This document shows, piece by piece, positions 1 through 18,070 of a stretch of 54,595 nt of DNA (its first letter is position 1; each line of letters begins with the position of its first letter). Made by a program: the position numbers and the translations under genes. Source of the DNA: Lobulomyces angularis (lineage: Eukaryota; Chytridiomycota; Chytridiomycetes; Lobulomycetales; Lobulomycetaceae); NCBI GenBank assembly GCA_027604685.1, contig JADHYX010000124.1, positions 1 through 54,595 of the forward strand, read 5' to 3'. A model generated the notes under the pieces. It did not search any database and was not told the origin of the DNA. It worked only from the letters and a program-made list of their open reading frames with translations.

Positions 1-329
1 TTTTTTTATTTTTTTAATTTTTTTAAAAAAAAAAAGAAAATAAGAAAAATATATTTTAATTAATAAAATTTTTTGTTTCTTTTTTTTATTTATTTATTTT
101 AAATATTATTTTTTTTTTTTTTTTATATAAACCGAAATTCAAAAACCAATGTTTTTTTTGTTATGGAAACTCAAAAAAAAAAAAAAAAAGATTTTTATTT
201 ATTATATGGTTAAAAAAAAAAAAAAAAAAAAATATTTATAAAAAATATTTTCTTTTTAAATACTTTTTTTTTTTTTTTTAAAATTTTATTTTCTTTTTTT
301 TAAACCTTTTTTTTTTTTTTAAATAATGA

Positions 330-396
330 AAAAATCAGCATTCTGATTTTTGAATGAGGCGCAGCCCCGAAAATGGACATTTTTAAAAATGCGCCT
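330..396. repeat. GC-rich double hairpin, possible structured RNA
   Basis: Two adjacent inverted repeats sit in an otherwise A/T homopolymer background. The first is AAAAATCAG (330-338) pairing with CTGATTTTT (343-351) around a CATT loop. The second is AGGCGCA (357-363) pairing with TGCGCCT (390-396), which encloses a smaller hairpin AAAAT/ATTTT at 370-383. Consecutive perfect stems and a local GC peak are typical of a small non-coding RNA, but I recognise no family. A transposon remnant is an alternative. Confidence 0.35.
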
Positions 397-925
397 TTTC
401 TTTTTTCCTTTTTTTTTATTTTTACTTTATTTTTTATTTTTTTTCACATGAGCGACACAGGCAAGGCAAAATAAAAATTTTTGTTTATTTTTTCTCCTCA
501 ATTTTTACATTTTTTTAACAATGAAAAAAAAAAAAAAAAAATGTTTAAAAAATTATCAATAAAAAAAAAAAAAAAAAAACAAAAAATTGAAAATTAGAAA
601 AAAAATTTTAAAAAATTAAATAAAAAATAAAATTTAAAAAAAAAAAAAAAAAATGATTCAACAAAGGCGAAAAAAAAAGAAAAAAAAAGAAAAAAAAAAT
701 ATAAAAAATTGAGTATCATCCCCTTAATTAAACTTTTAATATTTTTTTTTTTGGAAAAAGGTTTTTTTTTAGGGCTTAATTTTGGAAAAAAAAATTGTAT
801 TTTTTAGGCTTTAATGAAAATTATGGAGGCAATTTGGTGGCAATTTGAGCTGAGTGGAAGCCAACTTTTCTTTAATGTTTTTGTTTTTTGTTTGTAATTA
901 AGGAAATGAGTCAAAACAAGGATTA

Positions 926-960
926 TTTAGGGTTAAGGGATACGATTTAGGGTTTTAGGG
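926..960 (+). repeat. degenerate telomere-like repeat units
   Basis: Within 35 bases there are TTTAGGG (926-932), TTAAGGG (933-939), TTTAGGG (946-952) and TTTTAGGG (953-960). They resemble TTAGGG-type telomere repeats but are imperfect and few, so they may be an interstitial or subtelomeric remnant or chance in T-rich DNA. Confidence 0.3.
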
Positions 961-2520
961 ATGAAGTTTTATTTTTCAGTTGATTTGTGTTATCTATTAA
1001 TAGTCTATTAATATTCTATTGATATACACCAAAATACTCTAAAATACCTTAAAATACAATGAATGTTGTAAAATAACGAACAAATCTATGCTCTTTTTTT
1101 TTCTTACAGTTTAAGAATTTTTTATTAAATTTAGCAACTCAGAAACACTTTCAAAAATTAAATTTTTTCATTGCCTTTTTCTAAGGTTTATTTTGTTTTA
1201 AATTTTTCTTGTTTGGTTTTCTGTACGTCACATATTTTTTTTGTTGTAGAAATTTTTGTTAAATTTTTTCAGGCGATGAAATTCTACTCCTCCATAATTA
1301 TGGAGGTCAGAGTGAGATTAACAGGGCTAAAAAATTTAAAGAATGAATATTAATACACACATATTAACATTTTAAAAAATTAATGGTTATAAAAAAAAAA
1401 AGAGAAAAATATGGGTAAAAAAGGATTGAGGGATTTATTGAGGGGAGAAATTAATTTTATATTACTAATAGAAATCAGTATGTATTAGAGTGGAGTATCA
1501 GTGGAGAGTAAGTGAAGCATAAGTGTAAGTGGGAAAGTCACTTTTTGGAAGTAAGGGTAAAAATTGTGTAATATTTGTTTACATTAATTTTAGACACTAC
1601 ATTAGTAATTTTTCCGCATTTTACGTACACTTTAAAAGTTTCCAAGCAATTCCATGAACCAATAAATCAGTATCCCAAGTACTCCAAATAATAAACCATA
1701 CATAAAAAAAGCCTTAAAATGCCTTGAAAAGCCTCAAAATTCAACTATAAAATAGCAGAAAGGTAATAAATAATACTAGAAGCCAGTGAGCCAGTGTTGT
1801 AACAGAGACGCTACAGTGCCACTAGAGGGCCATTAGTGTGACTCATTTCATGAGAGCCGCTAAAACTTTGAGTCTGAGGTTGAGAAATTTAACACAGAAT
1901 TAAAGAAACCAACAAGAAATTTTTTAACATAGTATTAAAGAGAATAAAGAAATTTCATCATTATCACATTTAAAATTAAAACAAAAAAAAAAATTTATTT
2001 TTAATTGAAAATTAAAAAAAATCTTTAATAATTTTTAAAAAAAAATTTAAATTATAAATTCAAGAAAAAAAAAAAAAAAACCTTTTTGAAAAACTTAATA
2101 TTCCAGCCACTCACTGCCACACAAGCAAATGAGGTGTAAAAATTCTAAAAAAATTCTCCAGCATTTTTACCTTTGGAAATTCCAATTTCAAAATACTTTT
2201 TCAAAAAAATTCAAGAATTTTCAATCATTCAAAAACACACTCAACCTTAATCCTTATTTCTCTGATCCTAAATTATTATTCTAATCTCAAAATTGGTTTT
2301 TTTTTATTTTTTGAAAAAAAATTAAATAAATCATACATAAATTGTATATATTTTATGATTTTCAACTCCTATAAAATCCTGTAAAATTATTCTTTTTGTT
2401 TTTTTTTTTTTTTTTTTTGACAATTTTAAATATCTTATATTATATACAAATATTATTACAAGTAGTGTATAAAAACAACAATGATTCTTTTTATTTTTTA
2501 TTTTATTTTATTTTTTGAAA

Positions 2521-4960
<2,440 letters not shown>

Positions 4961-5296
4961 AACTTTGACTGCTTTTTTTTTTTTATTTAGTTTACTTTCT
5001 GTTTTTTATACAATTTAAATTATAATATTATCAAATGAAAAAAGATTGATCAATGAAAAACAGAAAAATTGAAAATAAATAATATAAAATAAAAAATAAA
5101 TAAAAGACAATATTGAATAAAAAATATATCCTTTATTGAGGGTTTTAATTAGTGTGTCCCAAAAATAAAAAATAGAAACCTAAGTTTTGTTCAACAAATT
5201 TGAACAATACTCAACTGGAGTTTTTTTCTGGAAGTACCTACCCTCATATCGACTTTTTCACCAGGAACTAACACATTCACACTATCAATAAATGAG
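4961..5296. promoter_or_regulatory. divergent intergenic region SNF1 / PIG-Y
   Basis: About 336 bp lie between two divergent start codons. It is AT-rich upstream of the kinase and less so near 5150-5290. It must hold both promoters, but I see no motif I would name. No RNA gene is visible. Confidence 0.4.
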
Positions 5297-5773
5297 ATGG
5301 ATTTGAAGGAGAGTTCGATCCTTCCCAGTACCAGGAGCAAGCTACCAAACCTTCAAATTAGATTGCCAAAACATATTGGTGAGCCAAAGATAAAAAAAAA
5401 TTATAATCTTTTAATTTATATTTTTTCAAATAAATGTTAATTTTAAAGATGCACCTCCCTCTCCCAGACCACTTCAAAAAAATTTACCACAAAATTTAGG
5501 TCATATTTTACTATTATGCACCATTTTATTTTTTCTTTTATCAATGTACACCGTTGTTTGGAGCAAATACTTTAATTACTCTGGAATTTGGGTAAAATTT
5601 TTTATAATTTTTTTTAGCTATTTCTTATCTTTTGAAATTTTTTGTTATTATAGATATTGGATAAAATTAAAGATGATGAATTTTTTTGTTATTTTATACC
5701 ATTATTACCACCAACTGCAACATTTTTCATTTTTTTGAATTGGCTTGGTTTGAAACTTTTTAAGCATAATTAA
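5297..5773 (+). CDS. PIGY: PIG-Y-like subunit of GPI-GlcNAc transferase
   Basis: Small membrane subunit of the complex that adds N-acetylglucosamine to phosphatidylinositol on the cytoplasmic face of the ER, the first step of GPI-anchor synthesis. Three exons join cleanly: 5297 onward (MDLKESSILPSTRSK), a second exon giving a hydrophobic helix (LGHILLLCTILFFLLSMYT), and a last exon with ILDKIKDDEFFCYF and a second helix ending NWLGLKLFKHN before TAA. The C-terminal signature W-x-G-x-K-L-F-(K/R)-H-N is what identifies the family; human PIG-Y ends almost the same way. The product is longer than the 71-residue human protein because of an N-terminal basic/proline-rich tail. The exact acceptor before the last exon is inferred from homology. 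Confidence 0.8.
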
Positions 5774-6333
5774 AACAAAAAATTCTGAGTAAATTATTTA
5801 TTTTTTTTTTTACCATGCAGTAAGTGAAGATTAACTTTTCAGGTTAATTTTAATTTTTTTTAGTTTTTCATACTCAGAAACTGCGTAATTTTTAAGTACA
5901 GAATTGCAAAAATTTTAATTCAGAGAAAAAAAAAATTACTGTTACCAAGTGTACAGCATGAAGATAAATATTGTAAAACAATGAAACTATAATAGCTTGG
6001 ATTTTATATCACATTGATTCTAGAAGTAAATATGATTCAAAAATGGAAATGTTTGTCTTTATTTTTGCAAAATGCATTAGAATCAGATTTAAATTAAATT
6101 GTTTATTGCCAAAATTTTGTTAATTTTATTGATCTTTAATTTAAATCATTTTTTTATGAGACCTTTTTACAGCTATCCATAGATAAATTATAATATTCTT
6201 TTGGAAGAATAACTCCCTTCAGATTTCAAATGAACTTAAGGTTCATCAACCAATGACTTGTTTAGGATTATTAAGAAATTTTCCTAAAATTTATTTTTTC
6301 CGCCAATTCAAAGTTTTCCGTTAAAATCTTCCT
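5774..6333. other. intergenic region PIG-Y / acyl-CoA synthetase
   Basis: About 560 bp of AT-rich sequence without a convincing exon, RNA gene or repeat. It contains the 3' end of the PIG-Y transcript and the promoter of the acyl-CoA synthetase gene. I see no recognisable element. Confidence 0.5.
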
Positions 6334-9098
6334 ATGATGGAATTTGATACTACTTCAGTTGCTTTATCTGCTTTTATATGCTTATCAGTTATTTACCTTA
6401 CTGTGTCTTCAAAAGAACCTGATATAAGTCCACATACGCTCGTCAGACAAGCTACAGTATCTCCTACTAGAAACAAGGGTGAATCAGCAATATATAGACA
6501 TCCTTCTACACCTTTTGGTACTCCTCTTACTGCTTCTCCTGATGGTGACTGTAAAACTGTTTATGGTGATGTGAACAAAATAAAACATCTTAACTTTTTC
6601 TAACGGATACAATTTTTTTTTTTTTACACTTTTCTTCTTGTTTAGATCTGTTTCAAAAAGGATTAAAAATCAGTCCTAATGGAAGATATTTAGGCACTAG
6701 AGTCAATGATGGTCCTTACGTTTGGCAAACTTACACAAAAGTTTCAGAGAGAATAAAAAATATTGGTTCTGGATTAGTAAAAAAATTTAATTTAAAAAAA
6801 GATGCAATGATTGGAATATTTTTTAAAAATACTGCTGGTACAAATTAAAGAAATAAAAAACCTTTTTTTTAATTCTATTGTTTAATTTTTTTTTTATATT
6901 TTTTAAAGATTGGATTCTCCTTGACCACAGTTCTGCACATTACAGTTTAATTACAGTACCAATGTACGACACTTTTGATCAAGACGCTTTAAGCTTTATT
7001 GTTAACCATACCGAAACTACTGTTGTTGCTGTTTCTTTAGCAAATTTGGAAAAGGTTTTTTCAATCGCTGGTTCATCTCCCAACTTGAAGGTAAAATTTT
7101 CTCTTTTTTTTTTTTTTTTTAACTGAATTTTTTTTTCTTTGAAGAATATTGTTTTGGTGGATGTTGAAAAAGTTTCCACAGAAATTTCTCAACGAGCTAA
7201 TGCAGTAAACGTTAATGTTTACACATTAAATGGAATTGAGACATTTGGCAAGGAAAATCCACAACCTGTTTCACCTCCTGCATCATTTGATATCTTTACA
7301 GTAAAATAAACTTTACATTACTAATGCATCCTTTTTATTTCCGTTTAGATTTGCTATACATCTGGAACCACTGGAAACCCAAAGGGTGTAATGATAACTC
7401 ATAAAAATGTATGTTCAGCTATTGCTGGTGTACTTTTACGTTTCCCAAAAGATAAACCTCTTTGTTCCACTGATGTTCATTTATCATATCTTCCTTTAAG
7501 TCACATGTTTGAAAGAAATGTCTCTTTAGCAATGACTTTTGTCGGCGGTGAAATTGGTAAATACTATTTTTTTATTTTTATATTTAACTTTGTTTTTTTT
7601 TTAATTAGGATTTTCAAGAGGGGATATTTTAAAATTATTTGATGATATCGTAGAATTAAGACCAACAGTCTTTCCAAGTGTTCCTCGACTTCTTTCTAGA
7701 TTATATGATAAAGTGATGCTAGGAATTTCTACTGCGGGACCTGTTAAAAAATTTTTATTCAATAAAGCTTTCAATTCAAAAAAAGCACTCTTGGAACAAG
7801 GAATTGTTACAAGAGATACTGTATGGGACAAACTTGTTTTTTCAAAAATTCAAGCTAGATTGGGTGGCAGAGTCAGATTGATGGTAATGTTAAATAGGTT
7901 ATTTTTAATTTTTTTTTTTTTTTTTTTTTGTTATGGCAGATCACTGGAGCAGCACCTATTAGTGCTGAAATTATTACATTTCTTCGAATTGCCATTGGAG
8001 TTAATGTTTTTGAAGGTTACGGACAAACTGAGGTACTCCTTCTTTCTTTTTGAATGATTAGTAAGCTTTTTTAGACTACTGCTGCAGGTACATTGACAAA
8101 TTGGGGTGATTATGCATTCCCAATGGGGTCGCACGTAGGTGAGGTTTAAATAAATTATCAAAAAATTGAACCATTTCCAAGGTGTGCCCTTCAGTTCAAC
8201 AGAAGTCAAATTAATTGATGTTCCTTCTATGAATTATTATGCTGAAGATACTCCTAATCCTAGAGGTGAAATTTGCTTCCGAGGAAATCTTAATATGAAG
8301 GGGTAAAAATCTTTTCAAATTTTCTTGAACTTTAAAAATGTTTAGTTATTATAAGGATCCAGCAAAGACTGCTGAAACTCTTGACAGTGATGGCTGGGTT
8401 CATACGTAAATATCTACTTTCTTTTCTTTATTTTAAACATTTCTAGTGGTGATATTGGAGAAGTATTACCCAACGGAACCTTAAAAATTGTCGATAGAGT
8501 AAAAAACATTTTTAAGTTAAGTCAAGGAGAATATGTTGCTCCAGAAAAAGTCGAAATGAAAATTAAAACTCCACAAGTTCTTCAATGTTTTGTATATGGA
8601 GATTCTTTAAAAAGTATAATCTATTGCAACTGCATAATAAAAAAAAATCTATATTTTTTTTTTTTTAATTACTTTAAATAAAATTACAGGTTGTGTTGTT
8701 GCTGTAGTTGTTCCTGACCCAGAAACTATAGTCGCTTGGTAAAAAATTTTTATTAATTTTTTTTTCTTTTTTGTCATTAATTTCTTAAAATTCTATTTTT
8801 ATTTATTTTTTTATTTTTAATTGTTTTTAGGGCAAAAGAAAAGGGCCACACTACGTCAAATGTAACTGAGTTCTGTAAAAATGCGGAATTAAAAAAGTTG
8901 TTACTGAAGGAAATAACAGAAACTGGAGTTCAAAATGGACTTCATAAATTTGAGATTCCTCGATTGATTCATTTACACGCTGATCCTTTTTCAGTTGAAA
9001 ATGGTTTGTTGACACCAACCTTCAAAATGAAGAGAAATCAAGTAAAAGAACTCTTTCAACTGCAGTTAAATGATATGTACAAGGAATTAAAAGAATGA
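6334..9098 (+). CDS. long-chain fatty acyl-CoA synthetase
   Basis: AMP-forming ligase that activates long-chain fatty acids to acyl-CoA through an acyl-adenylate. About ten short introns split a protein of roughly 650 residues. The N-terminus has a single hydrophobic segment (VALSAFICLSVIYLTV) that could anchor it to ER or peroxisome membrane. Diagnostic motifs are present: the phosphate-binding loop YTSGTTGNPKGVM, LPLSHMFER, the adenine motif GYGQTE, DGWVHTGDIGE, and the FACS signature around DRVKNIFKLSQGEYVAPEKV with its catalytic lysine region. The C-terminal NGLLTPTFKMKRN holds the usual second lysine. All catalytic motifs look intact, so the enzyme should be active. Two adjacent ATGs occur at the start (6334 and 6337). 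The gene is convergent with PIG-B, whose stop is 167 bp away. Symbols such as FAA1 or ACSL would over-specify the paralogue. Confidence 0.92.
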
Positions 9099-9264
9099 TA
9101 TATTTTTTTTTTTTTTTTTTTTTTTAATTTTTCAGTTACATCGTTTTTTGTTTTATCACTAATTATGGTATTGATAAGTTTTTTCTTTTTTTTTTTTGCT
9201 CAAAAAAAAGAAATTAAAAATTAAATACATTAATTATTAAATTAAAAGATACTTTTTTGACTAA

Positions 9265-11419
9265 TTATTTACAATAAACTAACACATCCCCCCGCCTCCT
9301 AGAATCATGGTGAAAGTGGGAGTTAAAAAACCTGTTACACTTTTAAATAAAAAAAAAAATTTAAGTTAATCAAATTTAAAAAATAAGATAAAAAATAACC
9401 TGTTTATAATTCTTTTCAGTTAAAATTTTAAAAAAATTCAAGTCGTTGTTGATTAAATCTTCAAAAAAAATTAAATGAGATGGCCAAAAATATTTTTTGA
9501 TTAAGTAATTTTGTCCTTTGGGTTTAACAAAAGTTTTTTCGTCAGCAAAATTGAAATTTACTCCTTTATTTTTTTTTTGGTAAAAATTTTTATTTTCCTC
9601 TTCTAATTGAGTTGCATTTTTTTCTTCAAAAAAGTATTCTTTAATAAATTGAGTAGTATTCAAATAAAATAAGTCAGATTCGTCTAAATATTTTTCAACT
9701 CCCAATCTTTTTCTAAACGAGAAAAAAAAAAAAATTTAAAATTAAAAAAAAATTAATTTGAAGGTTAAAATATTTAAAAACTACTCACTCTTCTATGGGA
9801 GGTTCACAAGTCAAAAACCTAAAGGAGACTTCATTACTGTGTAAAACGCTTTGAAATGGTGTTGAGTGGCATGGCATCAATATTAAAACACTATCTACGG
9901 GAATATTATATATTGCCATCAATCTATCGTTTTTACTTGATAATTCTTTTTTTTCCATAACTCTTCTTCTGAGCCAAAATATTACATCAACAACTCCTCT
10001 TTGATGTACCAGGCAAAAATAATATCCCATTAACACATTTGTAACTACTAAAACGAAAAGACCAATTCCAAGTTTATTAGATTTCTTTTCATTCAATTTT
10101 TTAATTTTTTTTTGGTTATTTTTTTTTGTCGATTTTGTAGAATCTTTTTTTAACAATTTTTCGCTCTCGTCTTCATTATTAACATCGGAATTTGAGATAT
10201 TTTTTGAAAACTTATATAGACAACATCCTGAATAGATTGAAATTATAGGCAGTAGTGTTGAAACAAATCGAAATTCCTTATGTGACAATAAGGAGTATGC
10301 AAAGGTTATCCAACAAGCAACGTGAAATAAACTTTTATCAATTAAAATAGCATGATGATAAGTGTTGTCTTTAGTTTTTCTAACAATCATTGGAACTCCT
10401 TTGAAAACACCTTTTTTGAAAAGTTTTTTAAATAAGGAAAAACATTAATTGATACCTAGAAACGCAAAAGGTAAGTGCGTAAATCCAACTAGTGGGATAC
10501 CCTGCGAGATGTACCAATGCCATGGATGGGTACCATAAAATGTTGACACTTTCTCAATCAAGTTAAACTTCAAAAAGTTCCAAGGCACAAAAGTTAATTT
10601 TTGGTAAAAACCGTAATCAATTAAAAGGGAAAAAAGAAAAGAAAGGGATCTAAAAAAAAAAAAAATTTCAGGATTACAAAACTTATGAGAAACGCACAAA
10701 ATTCCAGAAGAGACAGCAAAAATCTTTAACCACTGACCTAATTTGGAATTAAACAGTAAGTGTAGACCAATAAAAATCCATATTATAGCCGACGTAGGTC
10801 TAAATATACAGGAAATTGAAGCAAAAACCAAGGAAATCATGAAATCACTTTTTTTTTTAATTAAAAATTGTTGCTACTATGTTTTACTTATAATCAATTT
10901 TATCAATCAGGGTTGGCCATGGCCAACAATAAAAAGCCATTAATGTAAATAAAGTTTCCATGTTATTTGAGTAGGTTCTTGAACCAGAAAAAAAGTTAAA
11001 CCAAGAAGTTAAGGAACACAGTAACTTTACAAAAGCAGGGATTAATCACATAAATAATGCTTACATACAGCCCATTTAGCAGGTCCCTTTCCAAAAAACC
11101 TGTAAGCTAGAAAATATGTGTAAGAATCAGTCAATGCATTAAAAAATGCCTGAAACAATCTTGGAAACATAACAAATAAAGGTGTTTCATCCAAATGCAG
11201 TACATTTAAGAGACTATATCCATAAAAGAAAATATTTGGATATATAAAAGATCTCAATCCCATTGACCACTCCCAGGTTTTAAATCCATAGCCGTAGTAT
11301 TTAAAATGTGCTATTTCTTGTGACTGATAGTATTCATCAGGATCATGAAAAGTCTTAATTAGAATACTATTGATGATGCGAAAAATTAATAAAATAGGAA
11401 AAATTCTTAAGAAAAACAT
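9265..11419 (-). CDS. PIGB: GPI mannosyltransferase III (PIG-B / Gpi10)
   Basis: ER membrane glycosyltransferase that adds the third, alpha-1,2-linked mannose to the GPI precursor, using dolichol-phosphate-mannose. The first exon carries the family's lumenal acidic motif in FHDPDEYYQSQEIAHFKYYG, followed by KTWEWSMGLRSFIYP. Later exons give several hydrophobic segments, FYGTHPWHWYISQGIPLVGF, which is characteristic of PIG-B, then SLLSHKEFRFVSTLLPI. The C-terminal exon reads FFNSHFHHDSRRRGDVLVYC and stops at 9265-9267; it is joined after KNYKQ at 9400. An acidic/lysine-rich insertion occurs near 10080-10200. At least six introns are used. The start at 11419 lies only 60 bp from the divergent MCM3 start. 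PIG-Z and PIG-M are less likely because of the HPWHWY block. Confidence 0.9.
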
Positions 11420-11479
11420 TAATAAAAAAAAGTTTCATCTAAAACCCTTTAACCCCTGTTAACTATCCAAAACTTAAAA
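11420..11479. promoter_or_regulatory. 60-bp divergent promoter PIG-B / MCM3
   Basis: Only 60 bases separate the two divergent initiation codons, so both core promoters and both 5' leaders must be very short or overlap the opposite coding region. I see no clear TATA box or initiator. Confidence 0.5.
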
Positions 11480-14732
<3,253 letters not shown>

Positions 14733-14904
14733 TATAGTGTTTGGGCTTTGAGTCAAAAGTTTTTTTTAAAATTAATTGAATGACTCTACTTTAACGGGAA
14801 TAGTTAGGTTTTAATAATCATAATTTAATTTATGTGAAAATTCCGATAATAAAAATGTATACTAATTTAAGCATCTATTGACACTGATTCACAAATGAAC
14901 AGAA

Positions 14905-16205
14905 TTAGTCACTACTGGTCCCTTCACACTCTGCCATCCTTCGTAAGCGTGATTCCCAACCTTGTTTTATTTCTAAAAAGGTGGGTAAATAACTTTCCTG
15001 CAATATTTTAAAGTAAAATTCTATCAACACATTTCCAACACCAATTAAACTTTCGCATTTCAATACTTTCGATACCCAATCTTGCCTCTGCTTAGCCCAA
15101 TCTACCACCAAACTGTTCCTCTCAAAAGCCATTTCAAATAGCAGCAAAACGCTCTTAAAGTCGTGTACATGCTGTGCTCTTTCCACTCTTTGCCTCCACA
15201 TATCTGCAAACAAAAAATTAAATACATTAACTATTTATTTACCTCTCCCATCATTAAATCTTCGAACTTTGCAGTGAGGTTTAACGTGTTGCTAAAGGAA
15301 AAAATGATATATTACTCAGATACATAACAGTTATATAATACTACATTAAAAGTACAATAAAACACCAGTTAACTTACTTCAATCACTAGGAGACTTTCTC
15401 TAACTATGTTGATATTCAAATCAGCAACTACATCATAGACTGGTGGGCTGTCAACTACAACTGGAGCGTGATATGCGGGAGGCTCACTTGAGCTTGAAGC
15501 TAGCGGTATTAAATCATTCAAATTTCTTCTCTCTAATCTATCACTTCCAGAAACAGAATCCTGAACAAGACGGTGAACCTTTTTCTTATTCTCTAATTTT
15601 TGGAGAATTTTATAAATCAACGAGTTTTTGCTCAATAATCACCTTTTCCAGTGGTTTCTGCATGGTTGTGAGTTATCCGTGTACTCCTCTGTGGGTTTGT
15701 GCTTAAAAGGCCTTCTTTCTCCATAGCAGGAGTATTATTCACAACTGAATTTTGAGGCTCATCTGATATGGATCTAATTATCTCCTCTCCCTCGAATTCC
15801 TCAAATAAACTGTTCCTGTTCGGGTTACTCAAAGATAGATTTCTCGCCTCTTTAATTAATTCTCTAATCAGTAATTGATTTCGTGTTAATGGTGCCAAAG
15901 AGTCATAAATTACATTTTCATTTGCAGGAAATCTGACAGGAATTAACTCTAGGCCATTTTCGTCGGCAAGGGAAGGTACTGGGTAATCTGAGCATTTTGT
16001 AAACATTTATTTAAACATTAATTGAACCGATAAATATAATAATACCATTCAACATAAGTGTAGTAACATCAGGCAATAGTTTTCTAATATCACTCAAAAA
16101 AACTACTTCGGCATCTTTTATTTTTCTAATGGGAATGTTCACCAATGATGACTCACTGTGACTGGGAGATAAAATTATTTGATATTTAAATTTCTGTTGT
16201 TCCAT
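14905..16205 (-). CDS. unidentified acidic protein with W-R-x-x-V-x-x-A C-terminal helix
   Basis: Five exons join on the minus strand from MEQQKFKYQIILSPSHSESS to a C-terminus ending RRMAECEGTSSD. The N-terminal region (VVFLSDIRKLLPDVTTLMLN, then GLELIPVRFPANENVIYD) looks like a small folded domain. The middle (about 15380-15900) is low-complexity, with Glu, Ser, Asn and a proline/valine patch (EPPAYHAPVVVDSPPVYD). The C-terminus holds MWRQRVERAQHVHDFKSVL followed by EMAFERNSLVVDWAKQRQDW. This pattern, W-R near the start and a hydrophobic helix ending in a short acidic stretch, recalls segments beside PHD fingers in BAZ-type chromatin proteins, but the likeness is weak. It may equally be a lineage-specific nuclear protein. 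It is tail-to-tail with MCM3, with 172 bp between the stops. Confidence 0.6.
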
Positions 16206-16329
16206 ACTTAGATTTTGAAAATGATATTATTATATTTTTTTTTAATTTTTTTTTTGAAATAAAGTTGAAAAAAGATTTTTTTACACTTTGAATATTAATA
16301 AAAAAAAATATTTGCTATAAAAAAAAATT

Positions 16330-18070
16330 ATGAATTCTCCAGCACGAACAACACTATTGGGTTCAAGCATCCCATCCCCCAGGACAATCCGTAAGAAGAT
16401 GTATCAATCTAAACTTGAAAAAGCAAAAAAACTTAGGCTAGAAAATTCTTTTCAAAAAGTTTTATTTCATCAAGTAAAAAAAAATATCAAAAAAGGAAGA
16501 AAATTTTTTTCAAATTAAAATTTAATTTAAAAAATAAAAACTTAGATTTTAAATTGCAGAAAAAAAAAATGGAAAATTTCCATTTTTTTGTTATTTTATT
16601 TTATTTTATTTTTTTATTTTTATAATTAATTTTTTTTTTTAGTTTATATTTCTCTTCACTGGGTTAATATCAACTCTTGGAGCACAATGGCTAAAGTAAA
16701 AATGAAAATTGAACACTTCATTTTATTTTTTGTGAACAGTTATAGAAAAGCTGCAGATTCAAGAAGTCTTCTTACAGTGCTATGCACGTATCTAGGAATG
16801 ATACTTATAGTATTTTTACCTCTTGAATCGTCGGAAAACTACAAATCAACTCAGATTTCATTAAAAAACTTGAGTTCACCAGAAGAAAAAACTAAATCAT
16901 TACCACTTCCTCGTAAATCGGGAATTAATCATACCGGTGTTATTGCTGTTGCGTTGTTGGACGTTTTTGGACAAATCATTTTAACTGTTGGACTCTTTTA
17001 CATTGGAAGTGGGGTATTATTAAAAAAATGCTTGACATTTTTGAACAAAAATTCTAGTTTATTTTTTTTATTTTTTAATACATTATGAATCTTTATTTTT
17101 ATTTTTACAGCTTTATCAGGTTATTTACAGCTCTGTTATAGTATTCGCATCAGTATACAACAGAATTTTTTTAAAGAGAACCATGGATTTTAAACAATGG
17201 ATGGCGGTTATTACAATTACATTCGGTTTATCGTTAAATGCTCTAATAACTGACAATAAAAACCCCACAATGAATAAATTACAAGAATCATCGGATCAAA
17301 TTATATTGGGATTTATAATAACACTTGTTGGAACTAGTATTTATTCCGGGGTATATACATTAAATGACCATTTGATGACTTCAAAACAATCAAAAGCTAG
17401 TCCTAGAGATCAGTGTCTCTGGGTAACAAAAAAAAATACATTTCTATATTTTTTTTTTAATACTTACAGACTATAAGGTAGGTTTGTATTGTACTATATT
17501 TTGCTTTGTTATAATGTTGGGAATTAGTCTACCTGCTTTGGCGGCGATGGTATCTATTTTCAATTTTTTTATTATACTAATATATAATTTTATTTTGGCT
17601 CTAGCCACTTTCAGATCCTGACGTGATATTTGCTTACCTTGTTTTGACACTTTCTGCACTTGGTCACAACGTTACGTATTTTGAGTTAGTAAATTGTACA
17701 GGTAACAAAAAAAAGTTTTATTTTTATTTTTGACTTATGGAAGGAAGTCGTTTTTTAAATTAATTTTTCTTTAATAAAAAAAGGAGCTGTTGCTACTGGT
17801 GTTTTGCAGGCATTAAGAGCGGTGTTAGTTTTTTTTTTAAGTCACTTTTTTTTTTGTGATCAAGACGCACATCAATGTTTTACTTTTGGAAAAGGATTAT
17901 CAACATTTTTTGTGATATTGGGAGTTTTAGGTTTTGCCTATGCAAAATCACTAAAACTGAAGGAATATAAACAACTTTCCTCAAAAGGAAGTGAAGAAAT
18001 TTTTTTAAAAAAAAATGATGATGGTCTAACTGAAGAAAACTTTTTTGATAGTGATGAGGACGAAAATTAA
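16330..18070 (+). CDS. SLC35F6-like drug/metabolite-superfamily transporter
   Basis: Multi-pass membrane protein of the EamA/SLC35 superfamily, probably in an endomembrane or lysosome-type membrane; the substrate is unknown. Transmembrane segments appear as FIFLFTGLISTLGAQWL, VIAVALLDVFGQIILTVGLF, VIYSSVIVFASVYNRIFL, MAVITITFGLSLNAL, IILGFIITLVGTSIYSG, VGLYCTIFCFVIMLGISLPA, VIFAYLVLTLSALGHNVTYF and GLSTFFVILGVLGFAYA. The SLC35F6 pattern of a conserved serine/asparagine start helix and R-x-x-x-x-x-Q-W before helix 5 is seen. The tail is acidic (DSDEDEN). The first exon is uncertain: I join a basic N-terminal exon at 16330-16473 (MNSPARTTLLGSSIPSPRTI) in phase to the first helix at 16643. An ATG at 16569 is the alternative. 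The acceptor at 17477-17478 is inferred because the nearer AG gives a stop. Confidence 0.78.

Larger units (their letters stand above)
1..2520. other. gene-free, homopolymer-rich region
   Basis: The first 720 bases are almost entirely A and T runs broken by a small GC-rich island at about 330-475. From about 770 to 2520 the sequence is less extreme but still shows no credible exon: open frames are short, full of phenylalanine/leucine or lysine runs, and match nothing I recognise. Four degenerate telomere-like units occur at 926-960. The block may be a subtelomeric or other intergenic region. I see no tRNA or rRNA in it. Confidence 0.6.

Noticed and set aside
1171..1353. 60-residue frame beginning MPFSKVYFVL
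   Set aside because: Low-complexity hydrophobic sequence in a gene-free region, no homology or splice context.
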